Shown piece after piece: positions 36,571 to 45,393 of a stretch of 64,000 bases of DNA. The position numbers were made by a program, and so were the translations under genes. The notes beneath the pieces were generated by a model. The model did not search any database. It was not told the origin of the DNA and saw only the letters and a program-made list of their open reading frames with translations. The stretch lies in the NCBI RefSeq assembly GCF_003722315.1, contig NZ_CP033580.1, positions 2,136,501 to 2,200,500 of the forward strand, written 5' to 3'. Source of the stretch: Thermoanaerobacter ethanolicus JW 200 (GTDB lineage Bacteria > Bacillota > Thermoanaerobacteria > Thermoanaerobacterales > Thermoanaerobacteraceae). Every line of letters starts with the position of its first letter. Within the stretch, counting starts at the first letter, position 1.

Positions 36571-36821
36571 ATAAACATAAGCTCAGCAACAGGTCGCATG
36601 CCAGTAGCTGCAGCTCCTATCGAAACACCTGTAATTGCTGTTTCTGAAATAGGAGTATCTCTTACTCTGTCCTCTCCAAATTCATCTATCAAGCCGCGAG
36701 TTACGCCAAAAGTCCCTCCAAATCTCCCAATATCTTCTCCTAATAAAAACACTGCCGGGTCTCTTCTCATCTCATTTAAAATAGCTTCTCTTAAAGCCTC
36801 TGCATACGTCATATTCCTCAT
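36567..36821 (-). pseudogene. acoB: acoB, 5' fragment
   Basis: The fragment keeps the original start (overlapping the acoA stop) and about 85 residues, [18 protein letters not shown] to PVAELMFMD, then breaks into inverted sequence. Roughly 45-50 codons of the normal gene, expected to carry the region around MDQIVNQAAK and HSQSLEAW, are absent from the window. The thiamine-diphosphate E1 heterotetramer cannot form from these pieces. Confidence 0.9.
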
Positions 36822-37804
36822 CTTACCCTTACCTCCTCTACTATATCTGTATAAACATCCTCTACCGCTGCCTCTTCTTTTGGATATGGGCTTTCTTCAG
36901 CAAACCTTACCGCTTCTTCTACCTCTTCAACTATCCTTGCCTCTATATCTTTTAATTCTTTCTCAGTTGCCACATCATTGTCGAGTATATGTTTACTTAA
37001 TCGAAGTATTGGATCTTTTGCCAACCATTCTTCCACTTCTTCTTTAGACCTATAAATAGTAGGATCCCCTTCAAAATGCCCTCTATATCTATACGTTTTA
37101 CATTCAACTAAAGTCGGACCGGCGCCACTTCTAGCCCTGTTTATAGCTTCTTTTGCTACTTCATACACTGCCAATACATCGTTTCCATCCACCGTAACCC
37201 CAGGAATACCATAACCAATAGCTCTGTCAGCTACATCTTTGATAGCTTGGTGCTTATCCTGCCTCATAGATATACCATAAAGGTTGTTTTCACAGACAAA
37301 CACTACTGGTAACTTCCATATAGAGGCTATATTCAACGCCTCGTGAAAAGTACTCTGGTTGGAGGCGCCATCACCAAAGAAACATACTGTCACCTGATCA
37401 GTTCCTCTCATTTTAGCGGAAAGAGCTGCACCCGCTGCAATAGGAAAACCTCCACCTACAATACCATTAGCTCCTAAAATTCCTTTAGTGGCATCCGCTA
37501 TATGCATAGATCCGCCTTTCCCTTTACAGTATCCCGTTTCTTTGCCATATAATTCGGCCATCATATATTTTAGATCGCCACCTTTTGCTATTAAATGACC
37601 ATGACCTCTGTGAGTACTGGTAATATAGTCTTTATCCTCTAAATTTTCGCATACACCGACAGCTGTAGCCTCTTCACCAATGTATAAATGTACAAAACCT
37701 AAAACCTTCCCCTGAGCAAATAGTTCCGCGACTTTTTCTTCAAACTTCCTGATTTTAACCATTCTGGTGTACATATCAAGAAGAACATCTCTTGAAATTT
37801 CCAT
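36818..37804 (-). CDS. acoA: acetoin dehydrogenase E1 component, alpha subunit
   Basis: The 328-residue E1-alpha subunit carries the thiamine-diphosphate motif [31 protein letters not shown] at residues 160-190 (GDG...NN), and the usual phosphorylation-loop-like [11 protein letters not shown]. Together with E1-beta it would split acetoin into acetaldehyde and acetyl-E2. The gene is intact, but its partner acoB is broken, so it has no function in this complex unless another E1-beta exists elsewhere. It follows the Lin0512 gene by 17 bases. Confidence 0.93.
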   Translation of the reverse strand: MEISRDVLLDMYTRMVKIRKFEEKVAELFAQGKVLGFVHLYIGEEATAVGVCENLEDKDYITSTHRGHGHLIAKGGDLKYMMAELYGKETGYCKGKGGSMHIADATKGILGANGIVGGGFPIAAGAALSAKMRGTDQVTVCFFGDGASNQSTFHEALNIASIWKLPVVFVCENNLYGISMRQDKHQAIKDVADRAIGYGIPGVTVDGNDVLAVYEVAKEAINRARSGAGPTLVECKTYRYRGHFEGDPTIYRSKEEVEEWLAKDPILRLSKHILDNDVATEKELKDIEARIVEEVEEAVRFAEESPYPKEEAAVEDVYTDIVEEVRVR

Positions 37805-37821
37805 AACTATTCATCTCCTCC

Positions 37822-38187
37822 TCATTTTATATTTACCGTTATGCAAGCCACTGCAACTTCAATGGTGTCATCTTTGTCTCCAAATTCCGGCTCTTTTATT
37901 CCTGCTACCCTCATCCCCCCTTTTATTGCTTTTACATATTTTTCCCCAATGGGAAGTACAGCCTTTATTCCTTCTTCTTCAATTTCTTCTGGCCTTGATA
38001 CTGCCACTGTAGCCTCTACAACTATCTCATTTAAGTCAACACCCAATATTTCCGTAAGTCCACATAGACAACTATGAGATATCGCATCTTTTACTGCCTT
38101 TTGAGCAGCTTTATTGACATCTTGACCGTGTAAATCTACTCCATATCCAAACTCGACTATAAACCTTTTAATAAGTACCGCCTCCAT
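37822..38187 (-). CDS. Lin0512 family protein, first gene of the aco operon
   Basis: This is a conserved small protein of unknown function (about 121 residues) that often heads aco operons in Firmicutes. Core motifs are VEFGYGVDLHGQDVNKAAQKAVKDAISHSCLCGL and ITVNIK at the end. The listed ATG at 38187 has no ribosome binding site, whereas GGAGG lies inside the first codons, eight bases before an ATT codon at 38172-38170; translation may really begin there. A -24/-12 promoter lies 44 bases upstream. Confidence 0.82.
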   Translation of the reverse strand: MEAVLIKRFIVEFGYGVDLHGQDVNKAAQKAVKDAISHSCLCGLTEILGVDLNEIVVEATVAVSRPEEIEEEGIKAVLPIGEKYVKAIKGGMRVAGIKEPEFGDKDDTIEVAVACITVNIK

Positions 38188-38230
38188 TTCTTAAAATTTT
38201 TTATCAAAAACAATGCTATTAAAATTAATA

Positions 38231-38246
38231 TTCAAATTTCATGCCA
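38231..38246 (-). promoter_or_regulatory. sigma-54 (-24/-12) promoter of the aco operon
   Basis: On the minus strand TGGCATGAAATTTGAA fits the sigma-54 pattern TGGCACG-N4-TTGCA, with one deviation in the -12 element (GA instead of GC). It lies between the acoR terminator and the Lin0512 gene. The neighbouring sigma-54 activator gene supports it. Confidence 0.78.
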
Positions 38247-38252
38247 AAATAA

Positions 38253-38275
38253 AAAACCCCTTAAATTAAGGGTTA
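38253..38275 (-). terminator. terminator of acoR
   Basis: On the minus strand AACCCTTAA pairs with TTAAGGGGTT (one extra G), followed by a run of T. It isolates acoR from the aco promoter. Confidence 0.75.
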
Positions 38276-38311
38276 ATAAATTATCAATCTCATATTTATA
38301 CAAAATCATTT

Positions 38312-38353
38312 GTCTCATTTTGAGATTCCTTTTATTTAGTCTCAATTTGAGAC
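38312..38353. promoter_or_regulatory. paired palindromes, probable AcoR enhancer sites
   Basis: GTCTCAATTTGAGAC at 38339-38353 is a perfect palindrome around its centre base. GTCTCATTTTGAGAT at 38312-38326 is a near copy. Centres are 27 bases apart and 75-115 bases upstream of the -24/-12 promoter, the usual place for sigma-54 activator binding. The first site lies within the last codons of acoR. Confidence 0.75.
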
Positions 38354-40299
38354 AGCAATTCCTTTACACTTATATTGTATTTTTTTATCTTTCTATAAAT
38401 AGTAGCTCTACTCAAATTTAACATTTCAGCTGCCTTCAATATATTACCCTTGGCTATTTTTAGTGCTTCTCTTATGTTTTTTTCTTCAATAACTTCAATT
38501 GGAAAGACTGTAGTATTATTTTCCTGTTGTGCATTACTATTTTCACTTATATTTTCAGGGAAATACTCTTCGATAATTACTTTGCCTTCCGTAAGGTAAT
38601 ACGCCCTGTCGATAACATTTTGTAACTCTCGAACATTTCCTGGCCAGTTGTAATTCATCAATCGTTCTATAAACGATTCGCTTAAAACCTTATAATCTGA
38701 AACGCTTAAAGCATTATATCTATTAAGTCGTTCTACAAACACTTTAGCAAGAAGTTCAACGTCTCCTTTTCTCTCTCTTAAAGGAGGGATGTTTATTTTT
38801 ATGACATTTATCCTATAATATAAATCATTTCTAAAATTCTTTTTATTCACTTCTTCACTTAAATTCCTATTAGTTGCCGCAATAACCCTTACATTCAATT
38901 TCTTTTCCTCAGTACCGCCTACCCTTACAATTTTATGGTTATCCAGGACTCTTAAAAGTTTAGATTGCACCTCATAGGGCAACTCTCCAATTTCATCTAA
39001 AAATATCGTTCCATTGTCAGCAAGTTCAAATTTACCAGGTTTACCTTCTTTATTTGCCCCAGTAAACGCTCCTCTTTCGTACCCAAAAAGCTCACTTTCT
39101 ACTAATTCTCGTGGTATAGAAGCACAGTTTACTGCAATAAATGGCCCTTTTGAACGTTTACTATAGTTATGTATTGCTTGCGCAAAAAGTTCTTTACCTG
39201 TTCCACTTTCGCCCTCTATAAGGATATTGCAATCACTCCTCGCAGCTTTTTTAGCAGTTTCTATGATTTTTTTCATATTTTCATCATTTGTGATTATATC
39301 TTCAAATGTATAACTCGCTTTAAATCCTGCTAATTTATTAACAACATTACGAACATATTTCTCTTCTCTAAAAGTTATAACAGTACCTATAATTTTTCTG
39401 TTAGCTACTATAGGAACAGCATTTATACGACATGGTATTTTTTGGTTTCGACCATAAAAAACACATTCAACATCGTAATAGGGTTCTGTCTGACTTAGTA
39501 TATCTTCAATTATATCCACATCTTCAAGTATGGACTGTATATGCATGCCTATAATTTCCTTCTTTGAAATATTTAATATCTTTAATGCTATTTCATTAAC
39601 CCTCTGAACAACAAAATTATGGTCCATTATAAGCATGCCTTCGTGAATAGAATCAAAAGTAGCGTCTATAAGTTTATGAGATTTGATAAGCGCAAGTTGC
39701 TTTTCAATAGAACAAGCTCCAGCAAGTACAATACCTAAATTATGTGGATGTGCGTCTTCTTTTAATCCAGTCATATCAAGGCATCCTATAATATTGCCGT
39801 TTTCATCATGAATAGGTGCTGCAGAACATGTGGCTATGTGATGGGTAATGCAATAATGTTCGGCTCCCACCAGTTGTATAGGTTTATTAAGTCTTAAAGC
39901 CAAAGCAATCGCATTAGTCCCCACTGCCTCTTCTGTCCATAAAGCCCCTTCAACAAAGTTTAATTTTCTCGTCTCTCCCATTATACTATCATCGCCAATT
40001 CTGTCAATAAGATAACCGTCCCTGTCCACCAGAACAAACAAAAAACCCGAGCCAGTTACTTGTTTATATACATTTTCCATAATAGGATGTGCAACAGATA
40101 TTAAATCCTCATTTTGCCTCAACCTTATTTTCATGTTATCTTCATCTAATATTTCTCCAACGCCTCCAAAAGGGTCTACACCGTAGAACTTACAAAGCTC
40201 CCATGACTCTCTAACCTCTTCTTTAACACCTTCAGTAATTACCCCCTCATTAACGTATCTCCACCAAGCCCTCTCCATAAAAGATATAAAATCTTTCAT
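38332..40299 (-). CDS. acoR: sigma-54-dependent transcriptional activator AcoR
   Basis: This is a 655-residue enhancer-binding protein. It has an N-terminal GAF-like sensor domain (residues ~60-190), a PAS domain (~205-310), an AAA+ domain with Walker A GESGTGKE and the sigma-54 contact loop GAFTGA (in [13 protein letters not shown]), and a C-terminal Fis-type helix-turn-helix ([30 protein letters not shown]). Its domain order and place beside acoA identify AcoR, the acetoin-responsive activator of aco genes. The gene looks intact. Confidence 0.94.
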   Translation of the reverse strand: MKDFISFMERAWWRYVNEGVITEGVKEEVRESWELCKFYGVDPFGGVGEILDEDNMKIRLRQNEDLISVAHPIMENVYKQVTGSGFLFVLVDRDGYLIDRIGDDSIMGETRKLNFVEGALWTEEAVGTNAIALALRLNKPIQLVGAEHYCITHHIATCSAAPIHDENGNIIGCLDMTGLKEDAHPHNLGIVLAGACSIEKQLALIKSHKLIDATFDSIHEGMLIMDHNFVVQRVNEIALKILNISKKEIIGMHIQSILEDVDIIEDILSQTEPYYDVECVFYGRNQKIPCRINAVPIVANRKIIGTVITFREEKYVRNVVNKLAGFKASYTFEDIITNDENMKKIIETAKKAARSDCNILIEGESGTGKELFAQAIHNYSKRSKGPFIAVNCASIPRELVESELFGYERGAFTGANKEGKPGKFELADNGTIFLDEIGELPYEVQSKLLRVLDNHKIVRVGGTEEKKLNVRVIAATNRNLSEEVNKKNFRNDLYYRINVIKINIPPLRERKGDVELLAKVFVERLNRYNALSVSDYKVLSESFIERLMNYNWPGNVRELQNVIDRAYYLTEGKVIIEEYFPENISENSNAQQENNTTVFPIEVIEEKNIREALKIAKGNILKAAEMLNLSRATIYRKIKKYNISVKELLSQIETK

Positions 40300-40342
40300 G
40301 ACACTCCCCCTTAAATCATTTTAAAATTCTCCTCAAGCAAAA

Positions 40343-40369
40343 ACAAAGGCTTAAAAACTAAGCCTTTGT
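40343..40369 (-). terminator. terminator overlapping the end of lipA
   Basis: Perfect 11-bp arms ACAAAGGCTTA and complement, with a five-base loop; the lipA stop codon is inside the structure. A T run follows on the minus strand. Confidence 0.85.
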
Positions 40370-41206
40370 CACCTTCAACCCCTCATCAGCATGATAAGAA
40401 CTTCTGACTAAGGGACCAGAAGCTACGTATTTAAAACCTAATTCATATCCTATCTCTTCATATCTCTCAAATTGCTGTGGAGTAACATATTCTGCTACTT
40501 CTATATGTTTTGCTGAAGGTCTCAAATACTGTCCTATAGTCATCATGTCACAATCAACACTTCTTAAGTCTTTCATAACTTGTATAACCTCTTCTTCTGT
40601 TTCCCCAAGCCCCACCATAATTCCTGACTTAGTAAGAATATAAGGGTCTAGTTCTTTTGACTTTTTTAAAAGGTTTAAAGACCTTGAATAATCAGCTTTT
40701 GGCCTCACTTTTGAATAAAGTCTAGGCACTGTTTCTATATTGTGATTTATTATATCCGGCTTGGCTTCTACTACTTTAGCAATAGACTCCTCTTTGCCCA
40801 TGAAATCAGATACAAGTACCTCGACTGTAACTCCTGGCAATTTTTTAAGTTCATAGATTGTCTTTGCAAAATGTGATGCCCCACCATCCGGCAAATCATC
40901 TCTTGTAACACAAGTAACCACCACATGCTTTAATCCTAATTTTTGAGCAGCCTCAGCTACTCTTCTCGGTTCATCCTCATCAAGAGGCTGAGGATGGCCT
41001 TTTTCTACCGCACAAAACCTACAGTTTCGTGTACATATATTTCCCATAATCATAAAAGTAGCTGTCTTTCTCGCAAAGCATTCCCCCATGTTGGGACAAT
41101 TGGCACTTTGACAAACTGTGTTTAAAGACATACTTTTTAAAAAAGCTTCCATCCTGTTTAAATCTTCGTTTAATAGCCTCACTTTGAGCCATTCAGGCTT
41201 TTGCAT
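40358..41206 (-). CDS. lipA: lipoyl synthase
   Basis: LipA inserts two sulfurs into octanoyl-protein by radical SAM chemistry. The auxiliary cluster motif [12 protein letters not shown] (C-x4-C-x5-C), the radical SAM motif CTRNCRFC and the C-terminal serine motif VRSSYHADE are all present in 282 residues. I use the ATG at 41206; it overlaps the end of lipB by 14 bases. With lipB it would supply lipoate to AcoC and other lipoyl enzymes. Confidence 0.95.
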   Translation of the reverse strand: MQKPEWLKVRLLNEDLNRMEAFLKSMSLNTVCQSANCPNMGECFARKTATFMIMGNICTRNCRFCAVEKGHPQPLDEDEPRRVAEAAQKLGLKHVVVTCVTRDDLPDGGASHFAKTIYELKKLPGVTVEVLVSDFMGKEESIAKVVEAKPDIINHNIETVPRLYSKVRPKADYSRSLNLLKKSKELDPYILTKSGIMVGLGETEEEVIQVMKDLRSVDCDMMTIGQYLRPSAKHIEVAEYVTPQQFERYEEIGYELGFKYVASGPLVRSSYHADEGLKVTKA

Positions 41207-41882
41207 TATCAATCACCGCCAATCTATCTAAAGTTATCTCATTAAAGTGTATACCAAATACTTCACTAAATTTATCAACCATTTTTTCTTTTACTTTTTC
41301 TATGTCTTCATTTATTCCGAGTTTTTGCATAGAAGTAACTCCAAACTCAGTAATGCCGCAGGCATTTATTAAGCCAAAATATGAAAGGTCAGTATTTACA
41401 TTAAAGGCTATTCCATGCCAAGTAATCCAGCGCCTAACAGCGATACCTATGGCGCATATCTTTTCATCTCCTACCCATACTCCGGTGTATTTAGGCTTCC
41501 TTCCCGCTTTTATACCATACTCCTCCAGGAGTTTTATAATCGTCTCTTCTAATTTATAAACAAAAAGATGAACATCTTTTTGCCACTTTGCCAAATTAAA
41601 TATAGGATAGGCAACTATTTGTCCTGGTCCGTGAAAAGTTATTTTACCTCCCCTTTCTACTTTATAAAGCTCCGCTTTTTTCATAAGTTCCTCTAAAGGC
41701 ACAAGGATGTTTTCGTCAAAACCACCTGAAACTCCTATAGTATATACTGGTGGATGTTGAAGCAATATAAGAATCCCGTCCGTCTCGCCATTTTTAACTC
41801 TTTCAAAGGCTTTAAGCTGTATCTCTTTTCCTTCCATATAAGGTACAATTCCCAGTTTTAAAACTTCTCCCTTTCTCAACAT
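41193..41882 (-). CDS. lipB: octanoyl-ACP:protein N-octanoyltransferase
   Basis: LipB transfers octanoyl from ACP to lipoyl domains. The active-site parts [32 protein letters not shown] and [13 protein letters not shown] (catalytic cysteine) are seen. The ATG at 41882 follows AAAGGAG. Upstream sequence between the ribosome binding site and 41908 is a duplicate of the last codons of lpdA, showing that lipB originally followed lpdA by about 17 bases. Confidence 0.94.
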   Translation of the reverse strand: MLRKGEVLKLGIVPYMEGKEIQLKAFERVKNGETDGILILLQHPPVYTIGVSGGFDENILVPLEELMKKAELYKVERGGKITFHGPGQIVAYPIFNLAKWQKDVHLFVYKLEETIIKLLEEYGIKAGRKPKYTGVWVGDEKICAIGIAVRRWITWHGIAFNVNTDLSYFGLINACGITEFGVTSMQKLGINEDIEKVKEKMVDKFSEVFGIHFNEITLDRLAVIDNAKA

Positions 41883-41897
41883 AATCACTCCTTTAAC

Positions 41898-41908
41898 TTA
41901 TCCTTTAT
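41898..41908. repeat. target-site duplication, left side of IS4-type element
   Basis: TTATCCTTTAT occurs here and again at 43555-43565, exactly flanking the insertion sequence. Confidence 0.8.
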
Positions 41909-41993
41909 AGACTTGTGCAAAATTCAGAAGCCTTCATTTAAGCCATTCTACAGACATACTTTTTTCCTATCACTCTTGAATTTTTTATCTTTT

Positions 41994-42074
41994 ATGTAGG
42001 ATTTCCCCTCCCATTTGTCGAATTATTATATATACCGTATAAAAATATTTTTTAAGGAGGGGGAAATCCTACAT
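41994..42074 (+). promoter_or_regulatory. start-region inverted repeat around the IS4-type promoter
   Basis: ATGTAGGATTTCCCCTCC at 41994-42011 is complementary to 42056-42074 (one extra G), which contains the ribosome binding site and the start of the ATG. Promoter TTGTCG (42015-42020), 17 bases, TATAAA (42038-42043) lies between the arms, so only transcripts from outside contain both arms. Confidence 0.75.
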
Positions 42075-43350
42075 GTACCAGCTTCAATTACTTTTAAATA
42101 TACCTGAACTCTTTACTTCTCTGTCTAAAATTGATTTCTATTCTTCTATGTTTAAAAATCTAGACTTGTCTTCAATACCTGAATTCCCTTCCTCTAGTCC
42201 TGGCCGTAAGGGTTATTCTCATCATGCAATGTTTAGAGCTTTTATTGTTATGAAAGCTGAAAGATTCGGTACAATTTCTGACTTTTTAGATTATCTCCGC
42301 AATAATCTTATCATTGCTCATCTTTGTGGCTTTAACATCCTTAAACCTCTTCCTTCTTATTGGACTTTCCGCCGTTTTATTAATGAGTTCTCTCATGATT
42401 ATTTGACCTCTATCTTTCAAAATCAAGTCAATATCCTCAAAAATATGGGCATTATCTCTGGTGAGTTTATTTCCATGGACTCTACCCCTATTAAAGCTAA
42501 CACTAAGTTAAATAACCCTAAGTCTTTTTCTAAAAATAAATTCTCTAAAGATAATCAGCCTAAGTCTGATAAGGATTGTAAATTAGGCGTTTATTCTGCT
42601 TCTAATGATTCTTCTAATAAACGCTATAAGTTTTATTGGGGCTATAAAAATCACATTATTGTTGATGCTATCTCTGGTTTACCCATCGCTGAAACTACTA
42701 CCCCCGCTGATGCCCCTGATTTTGAAGTCGCTTTATCTTTGCTTGAGAAGACTAATAAGTGGTTTAACCTTAAGTATGTTAATTTTATTGCCGATAAGGG
42801 GTATGATGTTAAGAGAGTTTATAATTTTGTTAGAGATACTCTCCATGGTCATTGTTTTATTCCTCTTAACAAGCGTAATTCTAAAAATCCCCCACTGACT
42901 GATGATGGTTATATGGTTTGTGAAGCAGGTATTAAAATGCTCAAAGACGGCAAGCAATATTTTGATGGTTTTATTAAGCAAAAATTTGTTTGCAAGTTCT
43001 GTAATTCTAAAGATGACTCTGCCTGCCCTATTCAGCATCCTAAATATTTTAATGGCAAAAAGCATAGAGGCTGTACTAAGTATGCTATTATATCTTCTGA
43101 TTATAGGTCCTCTATTAATAGAGACTCCCTATATTTTAAGGCTGTCTATAAATTGAGGATTGAATCAGAAAGATATAATTCCCGCTTTAAAGCTCTAGAT
43201 TTTGAAAAAGCTTATGTTAGAAATATTAATTCTGTCAGCAACCTTAATACTTTTGGCCATATTACTTTGCTTACTGTCGCTATTGTAGCTATTAAACTGG
43301 GTAAATTTGATGAGTTTAAGTCCCTTATTGGTCTGATGCAATCGGCTTAA
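42073..43350 (+). CDS. IS4-family DDE transposase
   Basis: The 425-residue DDE transposase has its first acidic residue in ISMDSTPIKANTK and the second in FIADKGYD. The last lies in YKLRIESERYNSRFK, which reads exactly as the Y-x2-R-x3-E-x6-K signature of IS4. A cysteine cluster (CKFCNSKDDSACP) lies before the last part. The frame is intact. Its ATG at 42073 is within the right arm of the inverted repeat described above. Confidence 0.88.
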   Translation: MYQLQLLLNIPELFTSLSKIDFYSSMFKNLDLSSIPEFPSSSPGRKGYSHHAMFRAFIVMKAERFGTISDFLDYLRNNLIIAHLCGFNILKPLPSYWTFRRFINEFSHDYLTSIFQNQVNILKNMGIISGEFISMDSTPIKANTKLNNPKSFSKNKFSKDNQPKSDKDCKLGVYSASNDSSNKRYKFYWGYKNHIIVDAISGLPIAETTTPADAPDFEVALSLLEKTNKWFNLKYVNFIADKGYDVKRVYNFVRDTLHGHCFIPLNKRNSKNPPLTDDGYMVCEAGIKMLKDGKQYFDGFIKQKFVCKFCNSKDDSACPIQHPKYFNGKKHRGCTKYAIISSDYRSSINRDSLYFKAVYKLRIESERYNSRFKALDFEKAYVRNINSVSNLNTFGHITLLTVAIVAIKLGKFDEFKSLIGLMQSA

Positions 43351-43554
43351 CTTTTACTGAATTTAGTTCATGCCATTTTTTAACATTTGACTTCTACAGG
43401 ATATTTATGCCCTTTTTTAGCTCCTCTTTTTGTCTTTTCTTTTCCCTTACCACTTTCTTTATGTTTTATTGTCAGTTTTGATTACTATATATTGTATATC
43501 ATACATATTCTGGTTTTTGATCGTGATTATTTTTATTAATTTTGCACATCCCTA

Positions 43555-43565
43555 TTATCCTTTAT
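43555..43565. repeat. target-site duplication, right side of IS4-type element
   Basis: This second copy of TTATCCTTTAT includes the stop codon and last codons of lpdA. Confidence 0.8.
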
Positions 43566-44907
43566 TTATAGGCATTCCTAATGCGTCTTCTGCTGCCTCT
43601 TTTACGCTTTCTGAAAGCGTAGGATGAGCATGAATTGCATCTGCTAATTCTTCTAATGTGAACTCTTCTTTTATGGCAAGTACACCCTCATGAATTATCT
43701 CTGTAGCACCAGCCCCTATTATTTCCATCCCCACTACCCTATTGTATTTTGCTTCTGCGATTATTTTAACAAATCCATCGTTTTGCCCCATAGTCATAGC
43801 TCGTCCTAAAGCCGTATAAGGAAAAGTGCCTATTTTTACATCTCCAAATTTTTCTCTTGCTTGAACTTCATTCAAACCTACCCACGCTATTTCAGGACTT
43901 GTATAAAGGCAATTAGGCACTGCATTTAAATCCGCTTCCTTTTCTTCTCCTGCTATATTGTGAACAGCTACAATACCTTGATAAGAAGCCACGTGAGCCA
44001 GTTGTATACCTCCTGTAACATCTCCAATTGCATATATATTTTTTATGCTTGTCCTCATGTGAGAGTCCACTTTTATGCCCTTTTTATCCATATCAAGGTT
44101 TAAAGCTTCAATTCCATTTACATTGGCAACTCTTCCTACAGCGACTAAAACAGTATCGCATTCCACTACCCGAGTATTCCCTTCTGTAGTATAAACTACC
44201 TTTAAACCTTCTTCTATCTTTTCTACTTTACTGTTTAAATGTAGTTCAATTTTTTTATGCCTCAAAATTTTTTCCATCGTATCTGCTATGTCTCTATCTA
44301 ACATAGGCAAAAGTTGAGGAAGCATTTCAATGATGACAACTTTACTTCCTAAAGCAGAATAAATATTTGCAAATTCCAATCCTATAATTCCCGCCCCTAT
44401 GATGACAATTTTTTCAGGAATTCTTTCAAGTTCTAACGCTTTATCACTTGTAATAACACCTTCTAAGTTAATCCCTTCAATAGGAGGTAAAAACACCTTT
44501 GAACCTGTTGCAATTATAAAATTTTCTGCTGTGTATCTTTTATCAACTTCTATAGTGTTTTCATCAACAAACCTACCTCTCCCTTTTATAACATCTATAT
44601 GGTGTAAGTTCATTAAATAACCTACTCCACCGACAAGTCTTTTTACTACTCTTTCTTTTTTCTGACGAAGTTTTGCAATATCCAATGTATACTGTGCCAT
44701 TATTCCAAAGTCTTTAGCATCTTTTATGGCATTTATAAGCTCTGCCGCATGAGAATAGACTTTCGTCGGTATGCAACCTCTGTTTAAACAAGTACCCCCT
44801 AACGAATCTTCTTCTACAACAGCGACTTTTTTCCCTAATTCGCTGAGTCTAATAGCAGCAGTATAGCCACCAGGCCCTCCGCCTAAAACTATTACATCGT
44901 AATCCAT
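43555..44907 (-). CDS. lpdA: dihydrolipoamide dehydrogenase (E3)
   Basis: E3 reoxidises dihydrolipoamide with FAD and NAD. The FAD motif VIVLGGGPGGYTAAIRL is at the N-terminus, the redox disulfide in GGTCLNRGCIPTK, an NAD motif in IVIIGAGIIGLEFANIY and the C-terminal catalytic histidine in IHAHPTLSES. The 450-residue length is normal. The coding end is intact even though the IS4-type element lies directly against the stop codon. Confidence 0.95.
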   Translation of the reverse strand: MDYDVIVLGGGPGGYTAAIRLSELGKKVAVVEEDSLGGTCLNRGCIPTKVYSHAAELINAIKDAKDFGIMAQYTLDIAKLRQKKERVVKRLVGGVGYLMNLHHIDVIKGRGRFVDENTIEVDKRYTAENFIIATGSKVFLPPIEGINLEGVITSDKALELERIPEKIVIIGAGIIGLEFANIYSALGSKVVIIEMLPQLLPMLDRDIADTMEKILRHKKIELHLNSKVEKIEEGLKVVYTTEGNTRVVECDTVLVAVGRVANVNGIEALNLDMDKKGIKVDSHMRTSIKNIYAIGDVTGGIQLAHVASYQGIVAVHNIAGEEKEADLNAVPNCLYTSPEIAWVGLNEVQAREKFGDVKIGTFPYTALGRAMTMGQNDGFVKIIAEAKYNRVVGMEIIGAGATEIIHEGVLAIKEEFTLEELADAIHAHPTLSESVKEAAEDALGMPINKG

Positions 44908-45032
44908 TTTTATCCTCCTCGTATAATTAATTTTAAAGACAATAAATTTGTCTCACTTCTTAAAAATTTAATAAAGCGCATTCATAACTGGAAATCTTTA
45001 ATATTCTCATCTTGTCTAAAATCTTATCTATT

Positions 45033-45074
45033 GCCATGAATCCGTAATATTGCGCAATATGCAGGATTCATGGC
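45033..45074. repeat. 42-bp palindrome upstream of the IS110 transposase
   Basis: Arms GCCATGAATCC/GGATTCATGGC (11 bp) surround an inner perfect palindrome ATATTGCGCAATAT. It lies about 125 bases upstream of lpdA and left of the IS110 transposase. It may be the target of the element or part of its left end; the boundary cannot be fixed here. A second small hairpin, GGCCG/CGGCC, follows at 45077-45099. Confidence 0.7.
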
Positions 45075-45139
45075 GCGGCCGTCTCATCTTTTTTCGGCCT
45101 TATTATTTACTTTTGAGATAACTTGTAGCATTATTATAC

Positions 45140-45345
45140 TGTAAAGTTAATGTGGGACAGGCTTTCGTCCTCCATGCGGCTTGACCGCTCTTTAAAGTGT
45201 GGTCCCTACACCAGATTTGCCTTTTCTTACGCGAAATCTGCTTTGTCATATATAAGCCCCTGGCAGCAGAGGATTCAGGCTTATATATTAAGAGCTAATT
45301 GCGAGGTTGCTACATAATCTGGTTGCTAGGGTTATCTCAAATTAA
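45140..45345 (+). ncRNA. candidate bridge RNA region of the IS110-family element
   Basis: The ~230 bases upstream of the IS110 transposase have no gene but fold well. Stems include GGAC/GTCC at about 45155-45170, GCGG/CCGC at 45176-45188, CAGATTT/AAATCTG at 45212-45240 and an 11-bp stem ATATATAAGCC/GGCTTATATAT at 45248-45288 with a 19-base loop. IS110 elements are known to encode guide (bridge) RNAs in the non-coding end before the gene. Limits and guide loops are inferred only. Confidence 0.5.
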
Positions 45346-45393
45346 CTTTTACTTGTACTTACTTTATCAATTTTGAAAGGAGGTGTAACAATC

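Larger units (their letters stand above)
41909..43554 (+). mobile_element. IS4-type insertion sequence
   Basis: This is a 1,646-bp element with one transposase gene. Its ends carry imperfect inverted repeats sharing TGTGCAAAATT, and an 11-bp duplication flanks it. Transposase signature and duplication length both fit the IS4 family. It lies between lpdA and lipB and separates two parts of a former operon. Non-coding parts are 41909-42072 (promoter and hairpin arm) and 43351-43554. Confidence 0.85.

Noticed and set aside
36172-37047. Plus-strand open frame of 291 codons
   Set aside because: Its first part is an inverted piece of acoB and the rest is antisense to acoB and acoA. It is a product of the rearrangement, not a gene.
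44908-45032. Possible AcoR or sigma-54 control of lpdA
   Set aside because: A weak GACAA/TTGTC repeat lies upstream, but I found no -24/-12 promoter and no good copy of the GTCTCA...TGAGAC palindrome.
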